Origin: Streptomyces spiralis
GTDB taxonomy: Bacteria > Actinomycetota > Actinomycetes > Streptomycetales > Streptomycetaceae
NCBI RefSeq assembly: GCF_014654675.1
Contig: NZ_BNBC01000003.1
Location: 229,102-293,101, forward strand
Reading direction: 5' to 3'
DNA: 64,000 bases
A model generated the notes under the pieces. It did no database searches and was not told the origin of the DNA. It was given only the letters and a program-made list of their open reading frames with translations. Made by a program: the position numbers and the translations under genes. This document shows, piece after piece, positions 16,948-25,644 of this stretch (position 1 is the stretch's first letter; every line of letters begins with the position of its first letter).

Positions 16948-17421
16948 TCAGCCGAACATGCCGACCTTGTAGCCGCCGGCCGGCTGCTGGGTGATGATGT
17001 TGATGCGGTTGTAGGCGTTGATGATCGCGATGAGGGAAGCCAGGGCGGTCAGCTGGTCCTCGTCGAAGTGCTTCGCGGCGTTCGCCCAGGCCTCATCGGT
17101 GACTCCGCCGGCCGCGTCGGCGACGCGGGTGCCCTGCTCGGTCAGTTCCAGTGCGGCGCGCTCGGCCTCCGTGAAGACCGTCGCCTCCCGCCAGGCGGCG
17201 ATGAGATTGAGCCGCACCGAGGTCTCCCCGGCGTGGGTGGCCTCCTTGGTGTGCATGTCGGTGCAGAAGCCGCAGCCGTTGATCTGGCTGGCACGGATCT
17301 CCACCAGGTGCTGGACGGTGGTCGGCAGCGTCGAGCCCGCCAGGACCTTGCTGGCCGAGACGAGGTGCTTCAGCACCTTGCCCCCGAGGGAGTTGCCGTA
17401 ATAGTTGAGACGCGGATCCAT
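16948..17421 (-). CDS. Carboxymuconolactone decarboxylase family protein (AhpD-like)
   Basis: A 157-residue AhpD/CMD-fold protein. INGCGFCTDMHTKEA carries the CxxC plus histidine redox motif of alkylhydroperoxidase-D-like members, suggesting a peroxidase or disulfide-redox role rather than true decarboxylation. ATG 17421 has AGGAGGG upstream. A TGTCACA-N16-GGTC element begins 41 nt before the start and faces this gene. From the literature as I recall it, ECF41 sigma factors typically control exactly this gene family, and an ECF41-type factor is encoded 5-6 kb away. Confidence 0.9.
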   Translation of the reverse strand: MDPRLNYYGNSLGGKVLKHLVSASKVLAGSTLPTTVQHLVEIRASQINGCGFCTDMHTKEATHAGETSVRLNLIAAWREATVFTEAERAALELTEQGTRVADAAGGVTDEAWANAAKHFDEDQLTALASLIAIINAYNRINIITQQPAGGYKVGMFG

Positions 17422-17462
17422 GGGTCTGGGCCCTCCTAGCAGAGTCGCGGTTACGCACTACT

Positions 17463-17489
17463 GACCGGACAGCCCGGCAAGGTGTGACA
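17463..17489 (-). promoter_or_regulatory. Putative ECF41 promoter, site 1 (CMD gene)
   Basis: On the minus strand: TGTCACA (17489-17483), 16 bases, GGTC (17466-17463), ending 41 nt before the CMD start codon. Matches the other three sites in spacing. Confidence 0.75.
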
Positions 17490-17671
17490 CCCGAACCGGT
17501 GTGATGCGGGTCTTCATGCGTGCGCCGGCTGCGAGTCCCGAACAGCACGACCGTCACAGAAGTCGGGTGCATCCGGTCTTCACCTCGGGCAGCGGTGTGG
17601 AGCCCCAAAGCACGGGCCAGGCACGAACGTTCGTTCACCGGTGCGGGAAGACAACATGGAGGTACGAGACA

Positions 17672-17971
17672 GTGTCCAGCCACGTCTCAGCAGGCGCGAC
17701 TTCGGCCCGTGACGGGGCAGTCGGCGCGGAGATCGAGAGAGTGCGCCTGACTGTGCTGCTGGTTCCGGATCCGAAGGTCGTCAGAGGGCTGTTGACCCGG
17801 TACGCGTCCCTGCGGATCGCGCTCGCCGAAGGCGGGAGGCCGGCCACGGAACGCGAGCTCGAGGACGTGCGGTACACGCTGTGCGTCACGATGGGCACCC
17901 GGAACATACAGGAGGCCATCGAGGCCGCGGACGCGCTTCTCGCGGCCGGGCGGGGGCGGGCGAACACGTGA
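17672..17971 (+). CDS. DUF5133 domain protein
   Basis: A 99-residue protein. VLLVPDPKVVRGLLTRYASL followed by TERELEDVRYTLCVTMGTR and IQEAIEAADALL is the Streptomyces DUF5133 pattern, a small helical protein of unknown function. The GTG at 17672 has GGAGGT (17658-17663) eight nt upstream, which decides the start over upstream ATGs. Transcribed divergently from the CMD gene. Confidence 0.78.
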   Translation: MSSHVSAGATSARDGAVGAEIERVRLTVLLVPDPKVVRGLLTRYASLRIALAEGGRPATERELEDVRYTLCVTMGTRNIQEAIEAADALLAAGRGRANT

Positions 17972-18075
17972 GCCGGTACCTCGCCCCGCACCCCTTCTTC
18001 AGCATCGCCTGCACTTGAGGCGCATCCCCTATGAGGAGCCCGGCGCGGGCTGATCCGGAGTATGCCGGCCGGCCC

Positions 18076-19170
18076 TCAGGCGCCCGCTCCGGAAGGTTTT
18101 CCGCGGTGGGCGACATGGACGATGGCCGTCGACGCGGCGATCTGGTCGAGGCTGAAGATGGCCCCGATGCAGAACACCACCCAGACGGAGAGGATGGTCA
18201 CGCCGTCCCCGACTCCGTCGTTGTGGAAGTAGGCGAGCCCGTTGATGGCCCGCACCCCGACACCGGCGGGCATCACCGAGGCCAGCGGCTGCAGCCAGCC
18301 GGGAAGGAACGACGGGGGCAGCACACCGCCGCTCGTGGCGTTGCCCATCACCAGCATGAAGATCGAGCCCAGCGGGACGCCGAGCGGCCCGAAGATCCGG
18401 ATGAGCAGGACGGTTCCGGCCGCGACGGCCCCCGCCATGAGCGCGATGACGCCGGCCAGGGCGATGAAGGACCCCGGAATCGCGTCGAAGACGGTACTCG
18501 CGATGAGCGCGGTGGCCAGTCCTCCCACGACCGCGAAGATCGTGAGACTGAGCACGCGTTGCGCGAAGGACAGCCGCGGCGCCAGTTGGTACGTCATCTG
18601 ACCGAACAGGAAGCCCGCCAGGACGAGCCCGAAGGAGGCGTAGAAGACCGACAGGCCGCGGCTGTCCCCCTTCGACAGCGGAAGGATGTCCTGCACCCGC
18701 AGCCTGTTGCCCTCAGGCGTGGCGGCGTGACCGAGCGGCGTGATCATCGCCTTGACGGCCAGGCCGTTGGCACCCGCGTACAGAATGCGGGGCGGGCCGG
18801 AGGTGTCCAGGTAGGCCGCGTACGCGGCGCGGTGCTCGACCGCCGACCTGGCGGCGTCCTCGTCCCGGTACCGCTCGACCTGGAACGCGTCGGGCGCCAC
18901 CCGCTGCAGCCTCACGTCGAAGAGTGCCGCCGCCCGGTCCGGAGCGGCCACCGCGACCGGCAGTCGGTGGGCCTTGGGCGTGTGGAAGGCGGCGAGAAAC
19001 ACAGCCACGAAGACCAGTCCGATGGTGAGCACGGTGACGACCGGGGCCAGCACCGCTGTGGAGCCGGTCAGGCCACGCCGGACCGGCGCCGCGTCGGTGC
19101 GCGTACCCGCCCGGTGCCGGGGCCGGCCCCTGTCCGGACTCATGTCGGGCGTCATGGCGTCTTGCTGCAC
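18076..19170 (-). CDS. ABC-2-like / DUF3533 (YhgE/Pip-type) membrane protein
   Basis: A 364-residue membrane protein: one membrane segment near the N-terminus (AVLAPVVTVLTIGLVFVAVF), a soluble external domain of ~150 residues, then five segments toward the C-terminus. This is the topology of DUF3533/YhgE-Pip and ABC-2 permease-like proteins, often linked to drug efflux or phage/surface functions. Likely start is GTG 19170, eight nt after an AGGAG; GTG 19176 is also in frame. A GTCAGC-ACTC-GCTGAC palindrome lies about 60 nt upstream, and a TetR gene is divergent, so TetR control is likely. Confidence 0.75.
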   Translation of the reverse strand: MQQDAMTPDMSPDRGRPRHRAGTRTDAAPVRRGLTGSTAVLAPVVTVLTIGLVFVAVFLAAFHTPKAHRLPVAVAAPDRAAALFDVRLQRVAPDAFQVERYRDEDAARSAVEHRAAYAAYLDTSGPPRILYAGANGLAVKAMITPLGHAATPEGNRLRVQDILPLSKGDSRGLSVFYASFGLVLAGFLFGQMTYQLAPRLSFAQRVLSLTIFAVVGGLATALIASTVFDAIPGSFIALAGVIALMAGAVAAGTVLLIRIFGPLGVPLGSIFMLVMGNATSGGVLPPSFLPGWLQPLASVMPAGVGVRAINGLAYFHNDGVGDGVTILSVWVVFCIGAIFSLDQIAASTAIVHVAHRGKPSGAGA

Positions 19171-19229
19171 AAGCACATCTCCTGGTGAGGCTCCCGAGGG
19201 AGGTGACGGGCCCCCCTCCGGCCCGCCAA

Positions 19230-19245
19230 GTCAGCACTCGCTGAC
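19230..19245. promoter_or_regulatory. Putative TetR operator palindrome
   Basis: GTCAGC ACTC GCTGAC is a perfect 6+4+6 inverted repeat in the 392-nt gap between the divergent membrane-protein and tetR genes, 59 nt before the membrane-protein start. The rest of this gap shows no recognisable gene. Confidence 0.5.
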
Positions 19246-19562
19246 ATAACGACTGTAGGCGAACCCGGCGCCCTGCCGGCGGGCGGTTGTCACGAGGGCG
19301 CCTAGTACTGGACCGCACGGAGGACCGTCGGCCGGAGTCCGGGCGCCTGGCAGCCGCATCGCGCGGGACCACCCATGGCTACTAGGCCGGGCCGTAGACG
19401 CTGCCGGCCGCGTGATACGACTCACGTCCCTGCGACCTGTCACCCGGACGCCTGGTGAACGACCGCATCCGAAGAGCCCGGCCTCTGGCGCGCCGGAGAC
19501 GACGAAGGCGTGGCAGAGTCGGCCGCAGGGGCGGACAGACGAGAAGGAGGGACGTCGCGTCG

Positions 19563-20117
19563 ATGAGCGCCGAGAGGCCCGCGCGCCGGAGGGATTCGGC
19601 GCGTACCAGGGAGCTGTTGGTCAAGGCCGCGGGCGAGTTGCTCGCCGAGCGCGGGTTCGAACGCACCACGGTGCGGGACATCGGCGAACGCGCGGGCGTG
19701 GACCAGGCCCTGATCGCCCGTTACTTCGGGGGCAAGACGCAGCTCTTCATCGCTGTTCTGCACGCCGAGACGGGCGACGACGTGCCGTTGGACCTGCTTC
19801 ACACCGAGCGGCTGCAGGAGCTCTTCGAACGCGTCGGGCGGCGCGGGCCCGGACCCGTCTTCCAGGCCGCGGTCCAGCGCCCTCATGATGCGGCGGTCGA
19901 GAGCGCGTCACGCGAGCAGCTCCAGGTCCGGATGGTCGCCCCCTTGAAGGAGGCCTTCGCGGAGCAGGGACTCGACCGGCCGCAGCTGCGGGCCGAGGTG
20001 GCGACGGCCGCGCTCATCGGGGTGCTGATGGGACGCAGCGCCGGTGCGTTGGAGGAGTTGGCGGCGGCGGACCCGCAGGAACTGCTCCCCTTGGTCCAGC
20101 GCCTACTGAGTCACTGA
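19563..20117 (+). CDS. TetR-family transcriptional regulator
   Basis: A 184-residue TetR regulator. The helix-turn-helix is ERTTVRDIGERAGVDQALIA with RYFGGKTQLF as the closing helix; the C-terminal half is a typical small ligand/dimer domain. ATG 19563 follows AAGGAGGG by about 13 nt. It is divergent from the DUF3533-type membrane protein and probably represses it; the palindrome at 19230 is the best operator candidate. Confidence 0.85.
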   Translation: MSAERPARRRDSARTRELLVKAAGELLAERGFERTTVRDIGERAGVDQALIARYFGGKTQLFIAVLHAETGDDVPLDLLHTERLQELFERVGRRGPGPVFQAAVQRPHDAAVESASREQLQVRMVAPLKEAFAEQGLDRPQLRAEVATAALIGVLMGRSAGALEELAAADPQELLPLVQRLLSH

Positions 20118-20145
20118 ACCACTGAGCCACTGAGCAGCAGGTGCG

Positions 20146-22593
20146 TCAGGGGAGATCCTGCTCGGCCCAGACGACCTTGCCCGGTTCGGTGTAGCGAACG
20201 CCCCACCGCTTGCTCAGCTGGGCGACGAGGAACAGACCTCGGCCGCCCTCGTCCAGCGTCCGCGCGTTCTGCAGCCGGGGCGAGGTGTTGCTCCTGTCGA
20301 AGACCTCGCAGATGAGGGCATCGTGGTGGATCAGGCGCAAGGTGAGCGGGCCCTTGCCGTAGCGGACCGCGTTGGTGACCATTTCGCTGACGATCAGTTC
20401 GGTCGTGAACGCCAGCTCCTCCAGCCCCCACTCGGCCAGTTGACGCATGGCCAGTTCCCGGCTCAGCGTCACGACCGCCGGATCGGTGGGAAGGTCCCAG
20501 CGAGCCACCCGGTCCGCAGCAAGGATGCGGGTGCGGGCCATGAGCAGCGCCGCGTCGTCCCAGAGCGGTTGGTCGAGAACGTCGGCGGCCACCTTGCCGC
20601 ACAACTCGTCCAACGAGGACCGGTCTCCGCATCCGGCATGCGCCAGGGCCTCGGACAGCCGCGTCATCCCCGTGCCGAGATCCCGTCCGCCGCACGTGAT
20701 CAGCCCGTCGGTGAAGAGGACCAGCAGGCTCTCCTCGCGCAGCTTCCACCGCACCGACTCGATCGAGAGCGTCGCCACACCGAGTGGCGGCGCCGGTGGC
20801 AGATCCAGGAAGGTGACCGTGCCGTCCGGTGCCAGCAGGGCCGGCGGCGGGTGGCCCGCCCCGGCCGCCGTGCACTCCCCGAGAACGGGGTCGTACACGA
20901 TGTACAGGCAGGTCGTGCCCACCGGCCCGAAGCGAAGCCCCTCCCCGTCGGACGTGTCCTCCTCGGCGAGCCGGACGACCAGGTCGTCCAGGTTCGCCAG
21001 CAACTCCTCCGGCGTCAGGTCCATGGCAGCCAGGGTCTGCACGGCGGTCCTCAGCTGACCCATGGTGGCGGCCGCATGCACCCCGTGCCCGACCACGTCG
21101 CCGACCACCAGCGCGACACGGGCACCTGACAGTGGGATGACGTCGAACCAGTCGCCGCCGACCCCTCCGTGCGTGTCGGTGGGCAGGTAGCGCCAGGCCA
21201 CGTCGAGCAGAGACCCTCGTGCCGGGCTGTGCGGGGGCAGACTGTGCGGCAGCAGGCTCTGCTGCAGAGCCAGCGCCGTGGCGTGCTCCCTGCTGTATCG
21301 ATGAGCGCGGGCGAGGGCGGCCGCGGCCCGAGTGGTGAACTGCTGGACGAACAGAAGGTCGTCCTCCGTGAAGGGCCCGGACCGCAGCGCCCGTGCCACG
21401 GACATCACTCCGAGCACGCCGTCCGGAGAGGTGATGGGGACGGCGATGAGCGAGTGCGCCCCGAAGTCCCGGACCAGCGCGGCGACGTGCCCGTCCGCGT
21501 CCTGCTCGGCCGAAGCGGCTTCACCATCCGAACATTCGATCCGGGCGAGCAGTCCCCGGCCCTCGGAGACGGCACGCGCCGTCACCGACGCCGGCTGCGT
21601 CCGCACCTCGTCACCCACGGCCGGCCCCGACGTCGAGAGTGGTCGCAGGGACTCCTGCCCGGCCCGGCGCAGCGGGACCCGGCGACGGGCGCGTCCGTCC
21701 GGAAGTGACCCGCCGGGAAGGGCCGTGTCCAGCAGGTCGACAGCGGCATAGTCCCCGAGCAGCGGAACCGCGGCGTGCGCGATGCTCTGCGCCGTCCGCG
21801 TGATGTCGAGGCCGTCCTCGATGCGGTCGCCGAGCTCACTCATGAGCTGCCTGCGCTGCCGGGCCCGCCACCGCGCGGTCACGTCCAGAACGAGGCACGC
21901 CACACCGAGGACGCGGTTCCGCGGCCCCTGGAGCCGGGCGAAGGAAGCCGAGTAGGCGCGACCGGCGGGATCGGCCATCGTTGCGCCCTGGTACTCGTGG
22001 TCGATCAGTGGCACACCGGTTTCCAGCACCCGGCGGATCCGCGCCCCCAGCTCGGCGGCCTGGGAGGGAGGGAACACGGCGTCCAGCCCCAGACCCAGAC
22101 GCCGCTCCCGGGGCACTCCGCCGACACGGGCCTGGGCGTCGTTGAGCCACACGCAGCGCAGGTCCGGATCCAGCACGGCCACGCCGACCGGTGCGTCCTC
22201 GAGCAGCCGTCTGACGGCCGACCGTTCCACGCCGTACCAGGGCGTCTGCTCGGCCGGAAGGACCTGGAGCAGTCGTGACTCGGCTCCGTCGTCGTCGGTC
22301 AGGACGGACACCCGCACGATCAGCCCCAGACGGCGTCCGTCGCGGTGCCGGGCCACGACGTACTGGTCGCGGGCCGCACGCCGCGCCGGAAGCCCGCCCT
22401 CGCCGGGCGCGTCGACGAGGTCACCGGAGACCAGGAGTGAGTCGACCGGCTGCTTCAGCACCTCGGAGCCCGTATAGCCCAGAAGCTCTTCGGCCTCGTC
22501 CGACCAGGCGGTGATCAGACCGAGCGCGTTCAGCATCATTAGCGCGGCCTCGAACGACGGGGTCACGCCCTCGGTTTCAGCACGGGAAGCCAT
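20146..22593 (-). CDS. PAS-PAS-GAF-SpoIIE phosphatase with C-terminal HATPase (anti-sigma kinase) domain
   Basis: An 815-residue protein. Order: PAS (about 12-115), second PAS (about 120-240, VGVAVLDPDLRCVWLNDAQA), GAF (about 255-440), SpoIIE/PP2C (about 465-660; VGGDWFDVIPLSGARVALVV, VGDVVGHG, LLVLFTDGLI, DDAALLMARTR), then a GHKL ATPase (about 690-810; ELIVSEMVTNAVRYG, DEGGRGLFLVAQLS). It can in principle both phosphorylate and dephosphorylate partner-switching proteins in response to signals sensed by PAS/GAF. The start overlaps the stop of the ECF41 sigma gene by 17 nt, so the two are translationally linked. Very similar in layout to the protein at 54447-56867. Confidence 0.9.
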   Translation of the reverse strand: MASRAETEGVTPSFEAALMMLNALGLITAWSDEAEELLGYTGSEVLKQPVDSLLVSGDLVDAPGEGGLPARRAARDQYVVARHRDGRRLGLIVRVSVLTDDDGAESRLLQVLPAEQTPWYGVERSAVRRLLEDAPVGVAVLDPDLRCVWLNDAQARVGGVPRERRLGLGLDAVFPPSQAAELGARIRRVLETGVPLIDHEYQGATMADPAGRAYSASFARLQGPRNRVLGVACLVLDVTARWRARQRRQLMSELGDRIEDGLDITRTAQSIAHAAVPLLGDYAAVDLLDTALPGGSLPDGRARRRVPLRRAGQESLRPLSTSGPAVGDEVRTQPASVTARAVSEGRGLLARIECSDGEAASAEQDADGHVAALVRDFGAHSLIAVPITSPDGVLGVMSVARALRSGPFTEDDLLFVQQFTTRAAAALARAHRYSREHATALALQQSLLPHSLPPHSPARGSLLDVAWRYLPTDTHGGVGGDWFDVIPLSGARVALVVGDVVGHGVHAAATMGQLRTAVQTLAAMDLTPEELLANLDDLVVRLAEEDTSDGEGLRFGPVGTTCLYIVYDPVLGECTAAGAGHPPPALLAPDGTVTFLDLPPAPPLGVATLSIESVRWKLREESLLVLFTDGLITCGGRDLGTGMTRLSEALAHAGCGDRSSLDELCGKVAADVLDQPLWDDAALLMARTRILAADRVARWDLPTDPAVVTLSRELAMRQLAEWGLEELAFTTELIVSEMVTNAVRYGKGPLTLRLIHHDALICEVFDRSNTSPRLQNARTLDEGGRGLFLVAQLSKRWGVRYTEPGKVVWAEQDLP

Positions 22594-23647
22594 CGCTGTC
22601 CGCCCTGGAGAGCTGGAGCACAGGGGGTGGACTCACCGGGACCATGAGCCATTGCGCCTCGTCTGCACACGCTACCTCGCACTCCGCCTCCTCGCAGGAA
22701 GCCGCCGGCGGCCCTGGCATGCCCGCGCGGACGCCGGAGGGCGTCGTTGCGATGCGGGAGCGTGAATCCAGGAAGGCCGCGATCTTGCTCGGGTTCCACA
22801 CCCACATGACCGTGTGGATGCCTTCCGGCGATGCGGCTGTCGTCAGGAACGTGGTGGGCTCGCCGTCTCGGTAGATCATCACTCCTGAGCGGCCGTTGGC
22901 ATCGACGGGCCTGAGGTCCGCGCCGCTCCAGAACCGCCGAGTGGCGGTCGCCAGGTTCGCCACGCGTACGCGGCCCAGCACGGGTACCCGCGCGGCCCCC
23001 TGGATGCCGTTGCCGTCGGACAGGCTGACGGCATCGGGGGTGAGCAGGGCTTCCAGGGATCCCATGTCCCCCGTCCGAGCGGCCGAGACGAAGGCGTCCA
23101 GGAGACGTCGGTGCTCCGCCCTGTCCACGCTCTCCCGCCGCTCTTCCGACAGACGCCTGCGAGCGCGGCTGACGATCTTTCGCACGTTGACGAGACTGAG
23201 CTGAAGGATCTCGGCGATCTCGGGATATGCGTAGTCGAACGCCTCGCGCAGTACGTACGCGGCGCGCTCGGTCGGGTTCAGCCGCTCCAGCACCAGCAGC
23301 AGGGCCAGCTCCACGGACTCTCCTCGCTGGGCGCCCACCTCCGGGTCCGAGCTGGTGTCGACGGGCTCGGGCAGCCACGGACCGATGTAGGTCTCCCGGC
23401 GCACACGCGCCGACTGCGCGACGTTGATGGCCAAGCGGGTCGTGGCGCTCGAAAGGAAGGCCATCGGGCTGACCACCGCGCAGCGGTCGGTCTGCTGCCA
23501 GCGCAGCCACACCTCCTGAACCACATCCTCGGCCTCGGCCACACTGCCGAGCACGCGATACGCGATTCCGAAGAGACGTGCCCGGTGCTGCACGAAGACA
23601 GAGGCGGCCTCCTCGAGGTCACTCGGCCTGGGGGACATACGGTGCAT
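22577..23647 (-). CDS. ECF41-type (SigJ-like) RNA polymerase sigma factor with SnoaL-like extension
   Basis: A 356-residue protein. Sigma region 2 spans about 10-80 (ARLFGIAYRVLGSVAEAEDV), the linker has the ECF41 hallmark GPWLPEPV, region 4 is about 115-170 (LNPTERAAYVLREAFDYAY), and a SnoaL/NTF2-like C-terminal domain follows. In that domain SDGNGIQG and WNPSKI occupy the places of the DGGGR and NPDKL motifs I recall for ECF41. A further ~60 residues extend past NPSKI and hold a cysteine cluster (CEEAECEVAC), unusual for the family. ATG 23647 is preferred; 23638 is possible. Its stop overlaps the phosphatase-kinase gene. Confidence 0.88.
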   Translation of the reverse strand: MHRMSPRPSDLEEAASVFVQHRARLFGIAYRVLGSVAEAEDVVQEVWLRWQQTDRCAVVSPMAFLSSATTRLAINVAQSARVRRETYIGPWLPEPVDTSSDPEVGAQRGESVELALLLVLERLNPTERAAYVLREAFDYAYPEIAEILQLSLVNVRKIVSRARRRLSEERRESVDRAEHRRLLDAFVSAARTGDMGSLEALLTPDAVSLSDGNGIQGAARVPVLGRVRVANLATATRRFWSGADLRPVDANGRSGVMIYRDGEPTTFLTTAASPEGIHTVMWVWNPSKIAAFLDSRSRIATTPSGVRAGMPGPPAASCEEAECEVACADEAQWLMVPVSPPPVLQLSRADSDGFPC

Positions 23648-23690
23648 CGTTTCGGCCACCCGACCACAGTGGATCGGGGCGGTACGCAAG

Positions 23691-23712
23691 CGCATCGCAT
23701 GAACGAGTGATT
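23691..23712 (-). promoter_or_regulatory. Repeated element copy A, upstream of the sigma gene
   Basis: Plus strand reads CGCATCGCATGAAC then GAGTGATT; the same core occurs at 26558-26579 and 30792-30813. It lies 43-65 nt before the sigma-factor start, pointing toward it in the same relative orientation as the other copies point to their genes. Confidence 0.55.
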
Positions 23713-23734
23713 TGGCTGCTGCTCCGTCGGAAGG

Positions 23735-23761
23735 TGTCACAGATCCCCGGACGACCCGGTC
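23735..23761 (+). promoter_or_regulatory. Putative ECF41 promoter, site 2 (flavoprotein gene)
   Basis: TGTCACA (23735-23741), 16 bases, GGTC (23758-23761), ending 35 nt before the GTG start at 23797. It sits in the shared gap with the divergent sigma-factor gene. Confidence 0.75.
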
Positions 23762-23796
23762 GTAGTGACTGACACCCCCGACCATCGGAGTAGACC

Positions 23797-25527
23797 GTGG
23801 CTCTCGTCGAACAACGTCTTTCCACCATGGTGCTGGTGATCGGCACCGGAGGTGCTGGGCTGCGAGCAGCGATCGAACTGGCAGAGGCCGGAGTCGACGT
23901 CCTCGCGGTCGGCAAGCGCCCCAAGGACGACGCCCACACGGCACTCGCTGCCGGTGGGATCAATGCGGCGCTGGCCACCATGGATCCCGAGGACACCTGG
24001 CAGCAGCACGCGGCAGACACTCTCAAGGAGAGTTACCTGCTGGCCGACCCCCGGACCGTCCAGATCGTCACCGAGGGCGCCGCCCGAGGCATCGACGACC
24101 TGGAACGCTACGGCATGTCCTTCGCCAGGGAGGAGGACGGCCGGATCTCCCAGCGCTTCTTCGGCGCGCACAAGTTCCGGCGGACCGCCTTCGCCGGCGA
24201 CTACACCGGACTGGAGATCCAGCGCACCCTCGTCAGGCGCACGGAGCAGCTCGGCATCCCGGTACTGGACGGCGTCTACATCACCCGGATCCTGGTGCAC
24301 GACGGCACCGTTTTCGGCGCCTACGGCTTCGATCTCACGCACGGAACGCGGTACCTGATCCATGCCGACGCCGTCATACTCGCCGCGGGTGGCCACACCC
24401 GCATCTGGCGGCGCACGTCCTCGCGGCGCGACGAGAACACGGGTGATTCCTTCCGCCTGGCGGTGGAGGCCGGAGCCCGACTGCGCGACCCGGAGCTGGT
24501 CCAGTTCCATCCGTCGGGGATCCTCGAGCCGGAGAGCGCGGCGGGCACCCTGGTCAGCGAGGCCGCCCGCGGTGAGGGCGGGATCCTGCGCAACGCACTC
24601 GGGGAACGGTTCATGACCCGCTACGACCCCGACCGTATGGAGCTGTCCACCCGCGACCGCGTGGCACTGGCGTCCTACACGGAGATCAAGGAGGGGCGGG
24701 GGACGCCCAAGGGAGGCGTCTGGCTCGACGTCTCCCACCTGCCACGGCAGACGATCATGACGCGACTGCCCCGTGTCTACCAGACGCTTCTCGACCTCCA
24801 GATGCTCGACATCACCCGCGAACCCGTCGAGATCGCGCCCACCGCGCACTACTCGATGGGCGGGGTGTGGGTGCGTCCCGAGGACCACAGCACCGACGTG
24901 CGTGGCCTGTACGCCATCGGTGAGGCCTCCAGCGGAATGCACGGCGCCAATCGCCTGGGCGGCAACAGTCTCATCGAGTTGCTGGTCTTCGGCCGGATCA
25001 CCGGGCAGGCGGCCGCCGCCTATTCGCAGTCCCTGACCGCGCAGCCGCGCTCCGCCTCAGCGGTGGCACAGGCCCGCGCGGAGATCGACGAGCTGCTCGC
25101 GGCCGACGGACGGGAGAACGTCCGCGCCCTGCAGCGTGCCGTCCGCAACACCATGACCGAGCACGCGGGAGTCGTACGCGACGAGGAGGGTCTGCGCACC
25201 GGGCTGGCGGAACTCGCGGAGGTCGAGAAGCGGATGGAGGACGTCGGTGTGCACCCGGACATCGCCGGCTATCAGGACCTGGCGCACGCCTTCGACCTCA
25301 AGTCCGCCGCCCTGGCGGCCCGGGCCACCCTCGAAGCGGCTCTGGAGCGCCGCGAGAGCCGCGGTTGTCACAACCGCAGCGACTACCCGGACCTGGATCC
25401 CACGCTGCAGGTCAATCTCGTGTGGTCCCCGACAACGGGCATCACCCGCGAGAGCATCCCGGCGATCCCGGACGAGATCTCCTCTCTGATGCAGGAGGTC
25501 TCGACCGAGGGAAAACTCGCCGAATAG
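23797..25527 (+). CDS. Stand-alone FAD-dependent fumarate reductase/L-aspartate oxidase-type flavoprotein
   Basis: A 576-residue flavoprotein of the succinate dehydrogenase/fumarate reductase/NadB family. The FAD site VIGTGGAGLRAAIELAEAG is at residues 14-32; HTALAAGGINAAL follows; the substrate-binding region has HPSGILEPES and SEAARGEGGILRNALGERF; TAHYSMGGVWV and GANRLGGNSLIELLVFGR close the capping domain. No iron-sulfur or membrane subunit is next to it, so it is probably a soluble oxidase or reductase. GTG 23797 follows GGAG by six nt. It is divergent from the sigma factor and carries an ECF41-type promoter. Confidence 0.85.
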   Translation: MALVEQRLSTMVLVIGTGGAGLRAAIELAEAGVDVLAVGKRPKDDAHTALAAGGINAALATMDPEDTWQQHAADTLKESYLLADPRTVQIVTEGAARGIDDLERYGMSFAREEDGRISQRFFGAHKFRRTAFAGDYTGLEIQRTLVRRTEQLGIPVLDGVYITRILVHDGTVFGAYGFDLTHGTRYLIHADAVILAAGGHTRIWRRTSSRRDENTGDSFRLAVEAGARLRDPELVQFHPSGILEPESAAGTLVSEAARGEGGILRNALGERFMTRYDPDRMELSTRDRVALASYTEIKEGRGTPKGGVWLDVSHLPRQTIMTRLPRVYQTLLDLQMLDITREPVEIAPTAHYSMGGVWVRPEDHSTDVRGLYAIGEASSGMHGANRLGGNSLIELLVFGRITGQAAAAYSQSLTAQPRSASAVAQARAEIDELLAADGRENVRALQRAVRNTMTEHAGVVRDEEGLRTGLAELAEVEKRMEDVGVHPDIAGYQDLAHAFDLKSAALAARATLEAALERRESRGCHNRSDYPDLDPTLQVNLVWSPTTGITRESIPAIPDEISSLMQEVSTEGKLAE

Positions 25528-25574
25528 ACCGATGGGGGCGGCGGCGGAATCTCTTCTCGACTTCGCGAACCGCA

Positions 25575-25601
25575 TGTCACAAACGGAACTGCCGCCCTGT
25601 C
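25575..25601 (+). promoter_or_regulatory. Putative ECF41 promoter, site 3 (SDR gene)
   Basis: TGTCACA (25575-25581), 16 bases, TGTC (25598-25601), ending 43 nt before the ATG at 25645. It lies after the flavoprotein stop, so the SDR gene has its own promoter. Confidence 0.75.
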
Positions 25602-25644
25602 TCTCCTCGTACAGACATCAAGAAACTCCGAGAGGAATTCCGCC

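Noticed and set aside
19430..19460. TGTCACC at about 19438 as a fifth ECF41 site for the TetR gene
   Set aside because: The seventh base differs and no (G/T)GTC lies 16 bases downstream.
23797..25527. Flavoprotein as a true succinate dehydrogenase subunit
   Set aside because: No iron-sulfur or membrane subunit genes are adjacent, so a soluble stand-alone enzyme is more likely.
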